DNA of 64,000 nucleotides from Janthinobacterium sp. UMAB-56 (lineage in GTDB: Bacteria; Pseudomonadota; Gammaproteobacteria; Burkholderiales; Burkholderiaceae_D). The translations under genes and the position numbers were made by a program. The DNA lies in assembly GCF_900095265.1 (NCBI RefSeq), contig NZ_LT607660.1, positions 1 through 64,000 of the forward strand, given 5' to 3'. The notes under the pieces were generated by a model. It did not search any database. It was not told the origin of the DNA and saw only the letters and a list, made by a program, of their open reading frames with translations. Positions 16,976-25,615 of this stretch are shown in pieces (positions within the stretch are counted from its first letter, which is position 1; each line of letters begins with the position of its first letter).

Positions 16976-18073
16976 CTATTTCCCTGCCTTGCCAAAGCCG
17001 GCCATGATGGTTTTCGCCATCTGCTGCTGGCTGGCCTGCGCTCTGCTGCCTTCGCCCGCGTTGGCGGCGATCAGCAAGCCATCGCCACTGCCGGGCGCTA
17101 ACGCGATCAGCGCGTGCCAGTAGCCGTTCGAGCCCAGGTGCGTGAGCACGCGCTGCGGCGCTTGTGGTGGAAAGTGCATCACGCCCCAGCCCAATGCCGC
17201 ATTCGTGTCGCCCTGCGCCGTATGCAGCAAGACATACGTTTCCTGTTTCAGCAGTTTTCCCTTGCCTTGCTCGCCGTGCAGTTGATCGAGCGCAAACTTG
17301 GCCCAGTCTTGCATGCTCAGGTGGATTTCGCCATCGGGCGCCATCATCAGCGGATTGCTGGCCATCAAGCCGGCAATCGGCTTGTTTTCCTTGTGGCCCA
17401 GGTTCTGCCCCCGCACTGTGGGGCCGAACGCGGCCTGCATGCCCAGCGGGCCGAACACTTCCGTCTGCATCAATTCTTCATATGTCTTGCCCGTGACGCG
17501 CTCGGCGATGGCGGCGGCGATCATGGCGCCGCTGTTCGAGTAGTGCGATTCGCCGCGCGGCGCGGCAACGGGAGCGTCGGCCAGTGCGCGCTGCGCGTAT
17601 TCCTGGCGCAGTTGCGGCAATGGACGCGTGTCCGTGTAGGTGGAATTGATCCACCCCTCGTCCGGATTCGGCGGCAGGCCGGCGCGGTGCGACAGCAAAT
17701 CCATCAAGTTGACGTCGCGGTACTCGGTACGCATGCCGCCCGCCAGCGCGGGCAGCATGCTTGACAGTGGCGCGTCCCATGACAGCACGCCCCGTTCCAC
17801 CAGGCGCGCGATCAGGGTCACCGTCATGGCCTTGCCGTTGGAGCCGATATTCCACACGTCATCGGCGCGCACGGCATCGTGCCCGTCATTGGCCCGCACG
17901 CCCGCCTGTGCTTGGGCATCGATCGTGCCGTCGCGGATCACGAGTATAGCCATGGCAGGCACACTCTTGTCGGCCAGCGCCTGTTGCAGCATGGCATGCA
18001 AGTCATGCGCGCGGGCGGCGCCGCTGAGTAAAAAGGCGGTGCTGCAAACGAGTGAGGCAAGCAGGGTTTTCAT
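16976..18073 (-). CDS. Periplasmic serine hydrolase of the beta-lactamase/D-Ala-D-Ala peptidase fold
   Basis: The 365-residue protein has a signal peptide ending near SGAARA. The active-site motif SxxK is S78-N-G-K81, the second motif is YSN (in ESHYSNSG), and HLGSNG near the C-terminus stands in for KTG. This is the class C beta-lactamase/esterase-like family. Members include carboxypeptidases, esterases and AmpC enzymes, and the substrate cannot be told from sequence. The divergence from AmpC motifs makes resistance an unsafe inference. It is transcribed alone, away from the DUF2975 gene. Confidence 0.85.
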   Translation of the reverse strand: MKTLLASLVCSTAFLLSGAARAHDLHAMLQQALADKSVPAMAILVIRDGTIDAQAQAGVRANDGHDAVRADDVWNIGSNGKAMTVTLIARLVERGVLSWDAPLSSMLPALAGGMRTEYRDVNLMDLLSHRAGLPPNPDEGWINSTYTDTRPLPQLRQEYAQRALADAPVAAPRGESHYSNSGAMIAAAIAERVTGKTYEELMQTEVFGPLGMQAAFGPTVRGQNLGHKENKPIAGLMASNPLMMAPDGEIHLSMQDWAKFALDQLHGEQGKGKLLKQETYVLLHTAQGDTNAALGWGVMHFPPQAPQRVLTHLGSNGYWHALIALAPGSGDGLLIAANAGEGSRAQASQQQMAKTIMAGFGKAGK

Positions 18074-18190
18074 GGTGTCTCCAGTCGATATGGTGGGGTA
18101 ACATGTTAAAATGGTCGCAAAACATGATTTAGTTATTGTTTTACGATAATTTATTCTAACAACACTTTACGCATCCGTATACTTTTGAAT

Positions 18191-18766
18191 ATGAAAAAAA
18201 ATCAGACGGGAGCAGCGCGACTGAGCCGGCGCGTGCGCTACGGCGTCTCGGCGTTCTTTGTGCTGTACCTGCTGCTGACGGTGCTGGGCTGGCTGGCGCC
18301 CGCGCCTGCCGCGCACGGCAGCGTCGGTGGCGCCGGCATGTATGAACTGTTGCTGCAATTGCAGAGCCAGCCATTCGAGCGTCTGGCCGCCATGCCCTTG
18401 TGGCAGCGGGGTCTTGGCCTGGCGCTGGCCTTGCCAGCCTTGCTGGTGCTGGGCGATGCCGTGCGCCAGCTGGTCCTGGTCTTGCATCAGTTCGAGCAGG
18501 GCGTCTTTTTTACGCCGCAGGTGGCGCAGCGCTTTCGCCGTTTCGCTGGCGGCTTGCTGTTGGGAACGGTGCTGACTTTGCTGGAGCCGACCGTGCGCGG
18601 CATGCTGTTTGGCTTGCTGGACGAGGGGGCGAGCCAGTTACGCCTGGTCATCGACATCACGGGCGGCGACTTGTGGACCTTGCTGCTGTGTACGGTTTTC
18701 CTTGCGCTGGCGCAAATCCTCCATGAAGGCCAGCGCCTGGCCGATGAAAACAGCGAGTTCATCTGA
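18191..18766 (+). CDS. DUF2975 membrane protein
   Basis: The 191-residue product has about four hydrophobic membrane segments (near residues 18-36, 75-97, 115-135 and 158-178) in the arrangement of DUF2975 proteins. No catalytic motif is visible. The ATG at 18191 is preferred over a TTG two codons earlier. The stop overlaps the start of a small XRE-type regulator gene (TGATG). DUF2975 genes are often paired with such regulators, and the pair may form a membrane-linked regulatory unit, but no role is established. Confidence 0.75.
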   Translation: MKKNQTGAARLSRRVRYGVSAFFVLYLLLTVLGWLAPAPAAHGSVGGAGMYELLLQLQSQPFERLAAMPLWQRGLGLALALPALLVLGDAVRQLVLVLHQFEQGVFFTPQVAQRFRRFAGGLLLGTVLTLLEPTVRGMLFGLLDEGASQLRLVIDITGGDLWTLLLCTVFLALAQILHEGQRLADENSEFI

Positions 18767-18999
18767 TGGCCATCGTCGTGCGCCTCGACCTGGTACTGGC
18801 CAGGAAAAAAGTGAAATCGAAGGAACTGGCCGCCTTTATCGGCATCACGGAGCAGAACCTTTCCCTCTTAAAATCGGGCAAGGTGCGCGGTGTGCGTTTC
18901 GATACCTTGTCGAAAATTTGCGAGATGCTCGAATGCCAGCCCGGCGACATCCTGGAATTCGATGCGTCGCAGCCGGACGACGGGGATGACGCGCCCTAG
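18766..18999 (+). CDS. Small XRE-family (Cro/CI-type) transcriptional regulator
   Basis: The 77-residue protein is little more than one helix-turn-helix domain: KSKELAAFIGITEQNLSLLK followed by GVRFDTLSKICEMLECQPGD. It matches the short YozG-like regulators commonly found after DUF2975 genes. Start and stop overlap with the upstream gene indicates co-translation. It has no sensor domain, so any signal must come from a partner, possibly the membrane protein encoded just before it. The target is likely its own promoter region (18074-18190), which is AT-rich; no operator was identified. Confidence 0.85.
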   Translation: MAIVVRLDLVLARKKVKSKELAAFIGITEQNLSLLKSGKVRGVRFDTLSKICEMLECQPGDILEFDASQPDDGDDAP

Positions 19000-19151
19000 C
19001 CGCACAGGGGGTGGTTTTTTTGAAGAGTAGGGTGCATAGAGGTACAATTGACCCTTAGAGCACTAATACAGCAAGATTATCCAGAAAACGCCCGCAATGG
19101 CCGTTTTGCACCAGCCGCTTGCCGGCAATATTGATTATTTAAAGGTTTTCC

Positions 19152-20243
19152 ATGAGTCTCCAATGCGGTATCGTCGGCTTGCCGAACGTCGGCAAGTCCA
19201 CCCTGTTCAATGCACTGACGAAAGCCGGCATCCCGGCTGAAAACTATCCGTTCTGCACCATCGAGCCGAACGTCGGTGTCGTCGAAGTGCCGGACCCACG
19301 CATGGATGCGCTGGCCGGCATCGTCAAGCCGGAACGCATGGTCAATGCCATCGTGGAATTCGTCGACATCGCCGGCCTGGTGGCAGGCGCATCGAAGGGC
19401 GAGGGCCTGGGCAACCAGTTCCTGTCGCACATCCGCGAGACGGACGCCATCGTCAACGTCGTGCGCTGCTTCGAAGATGACAACGTCATCCACGTGGCCG
19501 GCAAGATCAATCCGCTCGACGATATCGAAGTCATCCAGACCGAACTGGCGCTGGCCGACATGGGCACCGTGGAAAAAGCCATCCACCGCGAAAACAAGAA
19601 AGCCCGCTCGGGCGACAAGGACGCAGCCAAGCTGCTGGCCATCATGGAACGCATGATGCCTTACCTGAACGATGCCAAGCCGGTGCGCGCCATGGGCCTG
19701 GACGCCGACGAAATGGAATTGATCAAGCCTTTGTGCCTGATCACGGCAAAGCCGGCCATGTTCGTGGCCAATGTATCCGATTCGGGCTTCACCAACAACC
19801 CGCTGCTGGACCAGCTGACGGCCTACGCGCAATCGCAAAACGCCCCTATCGTCGCCATCTGCGCCGCGCTGGAAGCGGAAATCGCCGACCTGGACGATGC
19901 AGACAAGGGCGCCTTCCTGGCCGACATGGGCATGCAAGAGCCAGGCCTGGACCGCCTGATCCGTGGCGCTTACAAACTGCTGGGCCTGCAAACCTACTTC
20001 ACGGCAGGCGTGAAGGAAGTGCGCGCCTGGACCATCCATGTGGGCGACACGGCGCCGCAAGCGGCCGGCGTGATCCACACCGACTTCGAACGCGGCTTCA
20101 TCCGCGCGCAAACCATCGCCTATGACGACTTCATCGCCTACAAGGGCGAAGCGGGCGCCAAGGAAGCGGGCAAGATGCGCGCCGAAGGCAAGGAATACGT
20201 GGTCAAGGATGGCGACGTACTGAACTTCCTGTTCAACGTCTAA
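19152..20243 (+). CDS. ychF: Ribosome-associated GTPase/ATPase YchF (OLA1 family)
   Basis: The 363-residue protein starts with the P-loop GLPNVGKS (residues 9-16), has the G3-like motif [19 protein letters not shown], and ends in a TGS domain ([21 protein letters not shown]). YchF binds ribosomes and prefers ATP over GTP in characterised members; it affects stress responses, including oxidative stress. It is transcribed alone. A strong intrinsic terminator follows. Confidence 0.96.
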   Translation: MSLQCGIVGLPNVGKSTLFNALTKAGIPAENYPFCTIEPNVGVVEVPDPRMDALAGIVKPERMVNAIVEFVDIAGLVAGASKGEGLGNQFLSHIRETDAIVNVVRCFEDDNVIHVAGKINPLDDIEVIQTELALADMGTVEKAIHRENKKARSGDKDAAKLLAIMERMMPYLNDAKPVRAMGLDADEMELIKPLCLITAKPAMFVANVSDSGFTNNPLLDQLTAYAQSQNAPIVAICAALEAEIADLDDADKGAFLADMGMQEPGLDRLIRGAYKLLGLQTYFTAGVKEVRAWTIHVGDTAPQAAGVIHTDFERGFIRAQTIAYDDFIAYKGEAGAKEAGKMRAEGKEYVVKDGDVLNFLFNV

Positions 20244-20283
20244 CTTTCGACCCGGCCCGATGCTTGGGCATGGGGCGACAAGG

Positions 20284-20316
20284 AACCCTGCAGATCATTG
20301 ATTTGCAGGGTTTTTT
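20284..20316 (+). terminator. Rho-independent terminator of ychF
   Basis: AACCCTGCA (20284-20292) and TGCAGGGTT (20304-20312) form a 9-bp stem with an 11-nt loop and a following T run. It isolates ychF from the iron-regulated genes downstream. Confidence 0.88.
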
Positions 20317-20400
20317 ATTGCCCGCCTGGCTAATTCCATCGCCTTGCCATGCCGTGCGTTCCGTCCAGGCCGGTTGCTCTTGCCTTGCTTTTTCCTATAC

Positions 20401-20419
20401 AATGAGAATAATTCTCATT
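20401..20419. promoter_or_regulatory. Fur-box-like palindrome upstream of fecI
   Basis: AATGAGAAT-A-ATTCTCATT is a perfect 19-bp palindrome with the AT-rich, GAnAAT-type composition of Fur sites. It lies 52 nt before the GTG start of the sigma factor gene, where a promoter is expected. Fur with ferrous iron should repress fecI and fecR here. Confidence 0.75.
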
Positions 20420-20470
20420 TATATTAATGTGTCCGCTGTCTCGCAGGCCAAGGACCACAGGAAGGGTATC

Positions 20471-20989
20471 GTGAGCACCGCCGAGTTAGCGCTTCAGCAG
20501 CAAGTCAGCATTCTGTATACCGACCATCATGGTTGGCTGCGGGGCTTGTTGCGCCGCAAGCTGGGCAATGCCTTCGATGCGGCCGACCTGGCGCACGACG
20601 TGTATCTGCACCTGATGAAGACGGGGCGCGTTCCGCCTGCCGGAGAATCGCGCCGCCACCTGACGCAGATCGCCAACGGCATGGTCATCGACCTGTACCG
20701 CCGCCGCCAGATCGAGGCGGCCTATCTGGAAGTGCTGGCTCTGCTGCCCGAAGCGCTGGCTCCGTCCGAGGAAGAGCGCGCGCTGGTGATCGAGGCGCTG
20801 ACGCAAATCGATGCGGTGCTGCACCAGCTACCCACCAAGGCGCGCAAGGCCTTGCTGCTGTGCAAACTCGATGGCCTGAGCTACCGCGACATCGCCGCCG
20901 AATTGCAGGTGTCCGTCTCGTCCGTCGAAAAATACATCGCCGCCGGTTTGCTGGCCTGCTACCAGGCCTTGTATGCGCCGGACGCCTGA
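20471..20989 (+). CDS. FecI-type ECF sigma factor
   Basis: The 172-residue protein has only sigma region 2 (about residues 10-78, FDAADLAHDVYLHLM) and region 4 (about 108-165, GLSYRDIAAELQVSVSSVEK), the layout of iron-responsive FecI-like factors. The GTG at 20471 is chosen because AGGAAGG lies 5 nt upstream; longer in-frame versions would run through the Fur-like site. A FecR-type gene follows after 3 nt. The likely targets are the transporter operon and the STN receptor gene, which share a 42-bp upstream repeat. It is fecI-like, but the inducing siderophore is unknown. Confidence 0.88.
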   Translation: MSTAELALQQQVSILYTDHHGWLRGLLRRKLGNAFDAADLAHDVYLHLMKTGRVPPAGESRRHLTQIANGMVIDLYRRRQIEAAYLEVLALLPEALAPSEEERALVIEALTQIDAVLHQLPTKARKALLLCKLDGLSYRDIAAELQVSVSSVEKYIAAGLLACYQALYAPDA

Positions 20990-20992
20990 GTC

Positions 20993-21973
20993 ATGGAGGT
21001 GCTGATTGCGCCCGCGATCGTGCAGCAGGCGGCCCAGTGGATGGCGCGCCTTTGGTCCGATGACGCCAGCGACGAAGACCGGGCTGCGTGTGCCCGCTGG
21101 TGCGCCGCCCATCCGCACCACGACCTCGCCTGGCAGCGTTTGCAGGCGTTCGAGGGCAAGCTGCACAGCGTGCCGCGCGACGTTGCCCGGCACGCGCTGC
21201 GCGAACCGGCCCCGGCCGCTTACCTGAACCGCCGCCGTGCCCTGAAGTTGCTGGCCGTGCTGCTGCCCGTGGGCGGCCTGGCGTATATGCTGCGCGGCAC
21301 GGATGCCTGGCAGGTCGCCACGGCAGGGCATAGCACCGGCACGGGTGAGATCCGCGAGATTTCCTTGCCTGACGGTACGCGCGTGATCCTCGCTTCCGCT
21401 TCCGCCATCGACGTGCGCTTCGACGCCAGCGAGCGTTTGCTGGTCTTGCGCACCGGCGAAATCCTCGTCACCACGGCGCACGATCCCGATCCGGCGCAGC
21501 GGCCTTTCCGCGTGCAGGGGCGCCACGGCACGGTGCAGGCGCTGGGCACGCGTTTTACTTTACGGCAAGATGAATACACGTCGCGCGTGGCCGTGTTCGA
21601 GGGGGCCGTCGAAATACGCCTTGCGCATGCGCCCGGTCACGCTGTGGGGATCGCCACGGGCTACAGTGCCATCTTCTCGGCCGGCATCGTGCAATCTGCC
21701 GCCCCCGTTACTGCCAGCGCGGCGGCCTGGACAAAGGGCATGCTGGTGGCCGATAACATGCGCCTGGACGACCTGCTGGCGGAACTGGCCCGCTATCGTC
21801 ACGGCTTGCTGCGCTGCGACCCGGCCGTGGCCAGCCTGACCGTCAGCGGCGTGTTTCCTCTGCACGACACGGACCGCGCGCTGCATAACCTGGCGCTGGC
21901 CTTGCCTGTGCAGATGCTTGCGCGCACGCGTTACTGGGTGACGCTTCAAGCCATGCCCCAGGCTGCTGCCTGA
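20993..21973 (+). CDS. FecR-type transmembrane sigma-factor regulator
   Basis: The 326-residue protein has an N-terminal cytoplasmic DUF4880-like segment (LWSDDASDEDRAACARW...), one hydrophobic helix near residues 80-97, and a periplasmic FecR domain (ISLPDGTRVILASASAI, then FRVQGRHGTVQALGTRF). A C-terminal secretin/TonB-like segment should contact the receptor's signalling domain. Proteins of this family hold or activate their sigma factor depending on receptor occupancy. It is 3 nt from the sigma factor gene, so the pair is co-transcribed. Confidence 0.88.
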   Translation: MEVLIAPAIVQQAAQWMARLWSDDASDEDRAACARWCAAHPHHDLAWQRLQAFEGKLHSVPRDVARHALREPAPAAYLNRRRALKLLAVLLPVGGLAYMLRGTDAWQVATAGHSTGTGEIREISLPDGTRVILASASAIDVRFDASERLLVLRTGEILVTTAHDPDPAQRPFRVQGRHGTVQALGTRFTLRQDEYTSRVAVFEGAVEIRLAHAPGHAVGIATGYSAIFSAGIVQSAAPVTASAAAWTKGMLVADNMRLDDLLAELARYRHGLLRCDPAVASLTVSGVFPLHDTDRALHNLALALPVQMLARTRYWVTLQAMPQAAA

Positions 21974-21989
21974 CAATTTCGCGTGCGCG

Positions 21990-22031
21990 ATTGAGGGTTT
22001 TGCATTCTCGTTCGGGATATAGGGTAAGAGC
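21990..22031 (+). promoter_or_regulatory. Candidate ECF-sigma promoter, copy 1 (transporter operon)
   Basis: This 42-bp element begins 16 nt after the fecR-like stop. It matches the element at 29308-29349 at 37 of 42 positions, with no gap. The conserved core includes TTGAGGGTTTTGC, TCGTTCGGGA and ATAGGG. It ends 45 nt before the preferred start of the first ABC gene. Being found only upstream of the two transcription units expected to answer to the FecI-like factor, it is best read as that factor's promoter plus the initial transcribed region. Confidence 0.65.
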
Positions 22032-22076
22032 CACCCTTATTCCTTGAACTTATGCACCTTATTTCTCAGTCTTCTC

Positions 22077-23849
22077 ATGCGTAGCCAAAGCCGTCAAGCC
22101 GGCCCGATCAGGCGGATCCTGTACCCCATCCGCGGACGTTTGATCGCCGCCGCCGTGCTCGCCGGCACGGGCTCCATGCTTACCCTGGTACCGCTGGCCG
22201 GCATCGCGCAGCTGGCGAAAATGGCCCTCGCTCCCGCGCCTGCGCTGACGCAAGGCATAGTGTGGCAGCTCATCATCGCCAGCGTCGCTTGCCTGTTTGC
22301 CGGCATGGCCCTGATCTCGCTGGGCGAATTGGCCGCGCACCTGGCCGACAACCGCCTCACCCATCTACTGCGCCTGCAAGCCATGCAGCGCCTGGGACAG
22401 GTGCCGCTGGGCTGGTTCACCAGCCGGGCGTCGGGCGAGGTCAAGCAGGCGATGCAGGACGACATCAATACTCTGCACAGCCTTACGGCCCACTTCTATA
22501 CGACAACGGGGCGCGCCGTCGGCGCCATCGCCATCTCGGTGCTGTACCTTTTCGCCATGGACTGGCGCCTGGCCCTCGTCTCCATTCTGCCGTTTCCCGG
22601 CTTCTTCCTGTTTTTCGGCCGCGCCTTGAAGGCCAGCGGGGGCAATATGGAGCAATTCGTCGCCGGCATGGGGCGCATCAACAATGCCGTAGTGGAGTTC
22701 GTCAATGGCATTCCCGTGGTCAAGGCCTTCGGCACCACGGGTCGCGCGCATGGCAGCTACCGCGCCGCCGTCGATGCGTTTGCCGACGCTTTCGCCGCGT
22801 TTACGCGTCCGCTGGTGGGTTCCATGGCGAATGCCAATGCGCTGATCGCGCCCGTGGCGGTGCTGGGCGTGGTGGTGATCGCCGGCACCGTCTTCGTGGC
22901 CCTGGGCGCGATGGCGCCCGTCGATATCCTGCCGTTCGCCCTGGTGGCGCCCGGTATTTCTGCACCCATGCTACTACTGCATTACCTGACGCATGACCTC
23001 AACAACGCCACGGGCGCCGCCCAGCGCGTGCAAGCCTTGCTTGATACGCCAGTGCTGGCGCAGCCGGCGCCGGAACAGCAGCAGTTGCCTAACGGCACCG
23101 AGATTCGCATGGAGCGTGTGGGCTATGCCTACGACGGGAAAAACAAGGTGCTGTCGGACATCAGTTTCACTTTGCAAGCCGGCACGGTCACGGCCATCGT
23201 CGGCGCTTCCGGTTCCGGCAAGTCGACCCTGGCGCGGCTGCTGCTGCGTTTTTTTGATCCCACTGAAGGGCGCATCACCCTCGGTGGCGTCGACCTGCGG
23301 CACATCGCCATGACCGAGCTGTACCGGCGCATCGGCTTCGTGCTGCAGGAAGTGCGGCTGATCCACGCCAGCGTGCGCGAGAACATCGCGCTGGGCCGGC
23401 CATCGGCCAGTGCACACGAGATCGAAGAGGCGGCGCGCCTGGCGAACATCCACGAGCGCCTCCTGGCCTTACCACGCGGCTACGATTCCGTGATCGGCGA
23501 GGATGCGCAACTGTCCGGCGGCGAGTTACAACGCGTCAGCATCGCCCGCGCCGTGCTGCTCGATCCATCCGTGCTGGTGCTCGATGAAGCGACGGCTGCG
23601 GCCGATGCGGAAAACGAAGTGGCGATCCAGGACGCGCTGTCGCGCTTTGCCCAAGGCCGCACCTTGCTGGTGATCGCGCACCGGCTCGACACCGTCATGC
23701 ATGCCGACCACATAGTTGTTGTCGAGAACGGTGCCATCGTCGAGCAGGGTAGCCATGCCGGCTTGCTTGCAGACAAGGGCCGCTATGCGCAAATGTGGGC
23801 GCTGGGCGGCTATCAGGATATCCAGGAAGAGGCGGTGCGAGCATGCTGA
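22077..23849 (+). CDS. ABC transporter, fused permease-ATPase (YbtP/IrtA-like half)
   Basis: The protein of about 590 residues has a six-helix type-1 exporter-fold membrane domain and then an ATPase domain with Walker A GASGSGKST, signature LSGGELQR and Walker B VLVLDEATAAAD. Homologues beside siderophore genes form heterodimers that take up ferric siderophores despite their exporter fold (YbtPQ, IrtAB). The ATG at 22077 is preferred; a TTG at 22044 in frame would add eleven residues. The gene overlaps the next ABC gene by 7 nt, pointing to a heterodimer. Export of a siderophore is the main alternative. Confidence 0.8.
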   Translation: MRSQSRQAGPIRRILYPIRGRLIAAAVLAGTGSMLTLVPLAGIAQLAKMALAPAPALTQGIVWQLIIASVACLFAGMALISLGELAAHLADNRLTHLLRLQAMQRLGQVPLGWFTSRASGEVKQAMQDDINTLHSLTAHFYTTTGRAVGAIAISVLYLFAMDWRLALVSILPFPGFFLFFGRALKASGGNMEQFVAGMGRINNAVVEFVNGIPVVKAFGTTGRAHGSYRAAVDAFADAFAAFTRPLVGSMANANALIAPVAVLGVVVIAGTVFVALGAMAPVDILPFALVAPGISAPMLLLHYLTHDLNNATGAAQRVQALLDTPVLAQPAPEQQQLPNGTEIRMERVGYAYDGKNKVLSDISFTLQAGTVTAIVGASGSGKSTLARLLLRFFDPTEGRITLGGVDLRHIAMTELYRRIGFVLQEVRLIHASVRENIALGRPSASAHEIEEAARLANIHERLLALPRGYDSVIGEDAQLSGGELQRVSIARAVLLDPSVLVLDEATAAADAENEVAIQDALSRFAQGRTLLVIAHRLDTVMHADHIVVVENGAIVEQGSHAGLLADKGRYAQMWALGGYQDIQEEAVRAC

Positions 23850-25615
23850 AAACGTTGATTCAACTGCTGGGCGACGATGCGGCCGTGTTCCGCCGCTACT
23901 GTTCCCTGGCGTTCGCGTATGGCGTGCTCAGTGGCTTGACGATCACGGCACTGGTGCTGGCCCTGGGGCGGCTGCTGGCCGGCGATACGGGCGGCGCGGC
24001 CCTGTGGCTAATCGTGCTGCTGGCCGGGCTGGTCGCTTGCTGGGCCTGGCGGCGTCAGGTGGAAAAAGCGGGCGTGCGCGTGGGCGTGACGCTGCTGCAA
24101 GGGGCGCGCCAGCGCCTGGGCGACCATGTGGCGCGCCTGCCCGTCGGCTGGTTCACGCCGGACAACACGGCGAAGCTGGGCCACGTCATTACGCAAGGCA
24201 TGATGAATGTGGCGCAACTGCCGGCCCATGTACTGACGCCCGTCATCTGCGGCGCTGTCACGCCCGTGGTGCTCGTGGCCGCGCTGTTTGCGCTGCACTG
24301 GCAGCTGGGCGTGATGGCGCTGCTGGCGCTGCCCCTGCTGGCCGGCGCCTTGCGGCTGACGGCGCACCTGGGCCAGCGTGCCGACGACGCCTACCATCAT
24401 CATTTTGCGCAGACCAGCCAGCGCCTGGTGGAGTTTGCGCAAGCGCAAGCCGTCCTGCGCGCATTCGGTGGCGACGGCACGCGTTTTCTGCAGCAAGCCA
24501 TCGCCCGGCAGCGCAACGCTGGTACACGCCTGATTTACCTGTCGGCGCTGTCGTCGGTGCTCAATGCCTGGACCGTGCAAGCCATCTTCGCCGCCTTGCT
24601 GGCCGCCGCTGCGCTGTGGTTCAACAGTCTGCAGGGCGGTGCAGCCGCTGTGGAAGAGACCATCGCTGTCATCGTGGCACTGTTGCTGGTGGTGCGCCTG
24701 GTCGACCCGCTGCAGGAAGTGGCCAGCTATGGCGAAGTGCTGCGCGGCGCGCGCGGCCCGCTCGATGCTGCGCGCGATATTTTCGCCGTGCAGCCCCTGC
24801 CAGAAGCACCCGCGCCGCAAGCGCCGCGCAATGGTGCGGTCGAGCTGCGCGACCTGAGTTTCCGCTATGCTCGGGACCAGCCCGATGTATTGACGGGCAT
24901 CAATCTGCAGATCGTACCGGGCAGCATGACGGCGCTGATCGGCGCTTCCGGCTCCGGCAAGACGACCCTGGTGCGCCTGATCGCGCGCTTCTTTGACGCC
25001 AGCGTGGGCACGGTGCTGGTGGGCGGTGTCGATGTGCGTGATATGTCCAGCGAGCAATTGGCAGGCCAGATCAGCCAGATCTTCCAGGACAGTTATCTGT
25101 TCCAGGGCAGCATCGGCGACAACATTCGCCTCGGCAAGCCGGATGCCAGCGAGGCCCAGGTGCTTGAAGCGGCGCGCCAGGCTGGCGTGGCCGAGATCAT
25201 CGCCCGCTTGCCGCAGGGACTCGATACCTTGGTCGGCGAGGGCGGCGCGCGCCTGTCCGGCGGCGAACGCCAGCGCATCGCGATTGCCCGCGCGCTGATC
25301 AAGGATGCGACTATCCTGCTGGTCGACGAAGCGACAGCTGCACTCGACGCGGAAAACCAGGCCGCCATCGCCGAGGCGCTGGCGCGGCTGCGCGGCAAGC
25401 GCACGCTGATCGTCATCGCCCACCAGTTGTCGACGGTGGCCATGGCCGACCAGATCGTCGTGCTCGATGGCGGCATGGTCCGCGAGCAGGGCGCGCCAGC
25501 CACCTTGCGCACGCAGGACGGCCTGTATGCCCGTTTCCTGGCTCAACGCCAGGCGGCCAAGGGCTGGCGCATCGCCGCGCCCACGCGCCAGCCTGGGACG
25601 GAGTCCGGCATTTGA
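23843..25615 (+). CDS. ABC transporter, fused permease-ATPase (YbtQ/IrtB-like half)
   Basis: This second half-transporter of 590 residues has a membrane domain followed by Walker A GASGSGKTT, signature LSGGERQR and Walker B ILLVDEATAALD. It probably pairs with the protein encoded just upstream, since the genes overlap by 7 nt and are the same length. The ATG at 23843 follows GGAAGAGGCGG within the upstream gene. Its stop overlaps the start of the next permease gene. Both ATPase sites look intact, so neither half is obviously a degenerate partner. Confidence 0.82.
   Translation: MLKTLIQLLGDDAAVFRRYCSLAFAYGVLSGLTITALVLALGRLLAGDTGGAALWLIVLLAGLVACWAWRRQVEKAGVRVGVTLLQGARQRLGDHVARLPVGWFTPDNTAKLGHVITQGMMNVAQLPAHVLTPVICGAVTPVVLVAALFALHWQLGVMALLALPLLAGALRLTAHLGQRADDAYHHHFAQTSQRLVEFAQAQAVLRAFGGDGTRFLQQAIARQRNAGTRLIYLSALSSVLNAWTVQAIFAALLAAAALWFNSLQGGAAAVEETIAVIVALLLVVRLVDPLQEVASYGEVLRGARGPLDAARDIFAVQPLPEAPAPQAPRNGAVELRDLSFRYARDQPDVLTGINLQIVPGSMTALIGASGSGKTTLVRLIARFFDASVGTVLVGGVDVRDMSSEQLAGQISQIFQDSYLFQGSIGDNIRLGKPDASEAQVLEAARQAGVAEIIARLPQGLDTLVGEGGARLSGGERQRIAIARALIKDATILLVDEATAALDAENQAAIAEALARLRGKRTLIVIAHQLSTVAMADQIVVLDGGMVREQGAPATLRTQDGLYARFLAQRQAAKGWRIAAPTRQPGTESGI

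Noticed and set aside
16976..18073. Calling the serine hydrolase an AmpC beta-lactamase
   Set aside because: The third motif is HLGSNG rather than KTG and there is no ampR neighbour. Esterase or peptidase activity is as likely.
20264..20470. An N-terminal extension of the FecI-like factor
   Set aside because: It would start inside the ychF terminator and translate the Fur-like site. The GTG at 20471 has a good ribosome-binding site.
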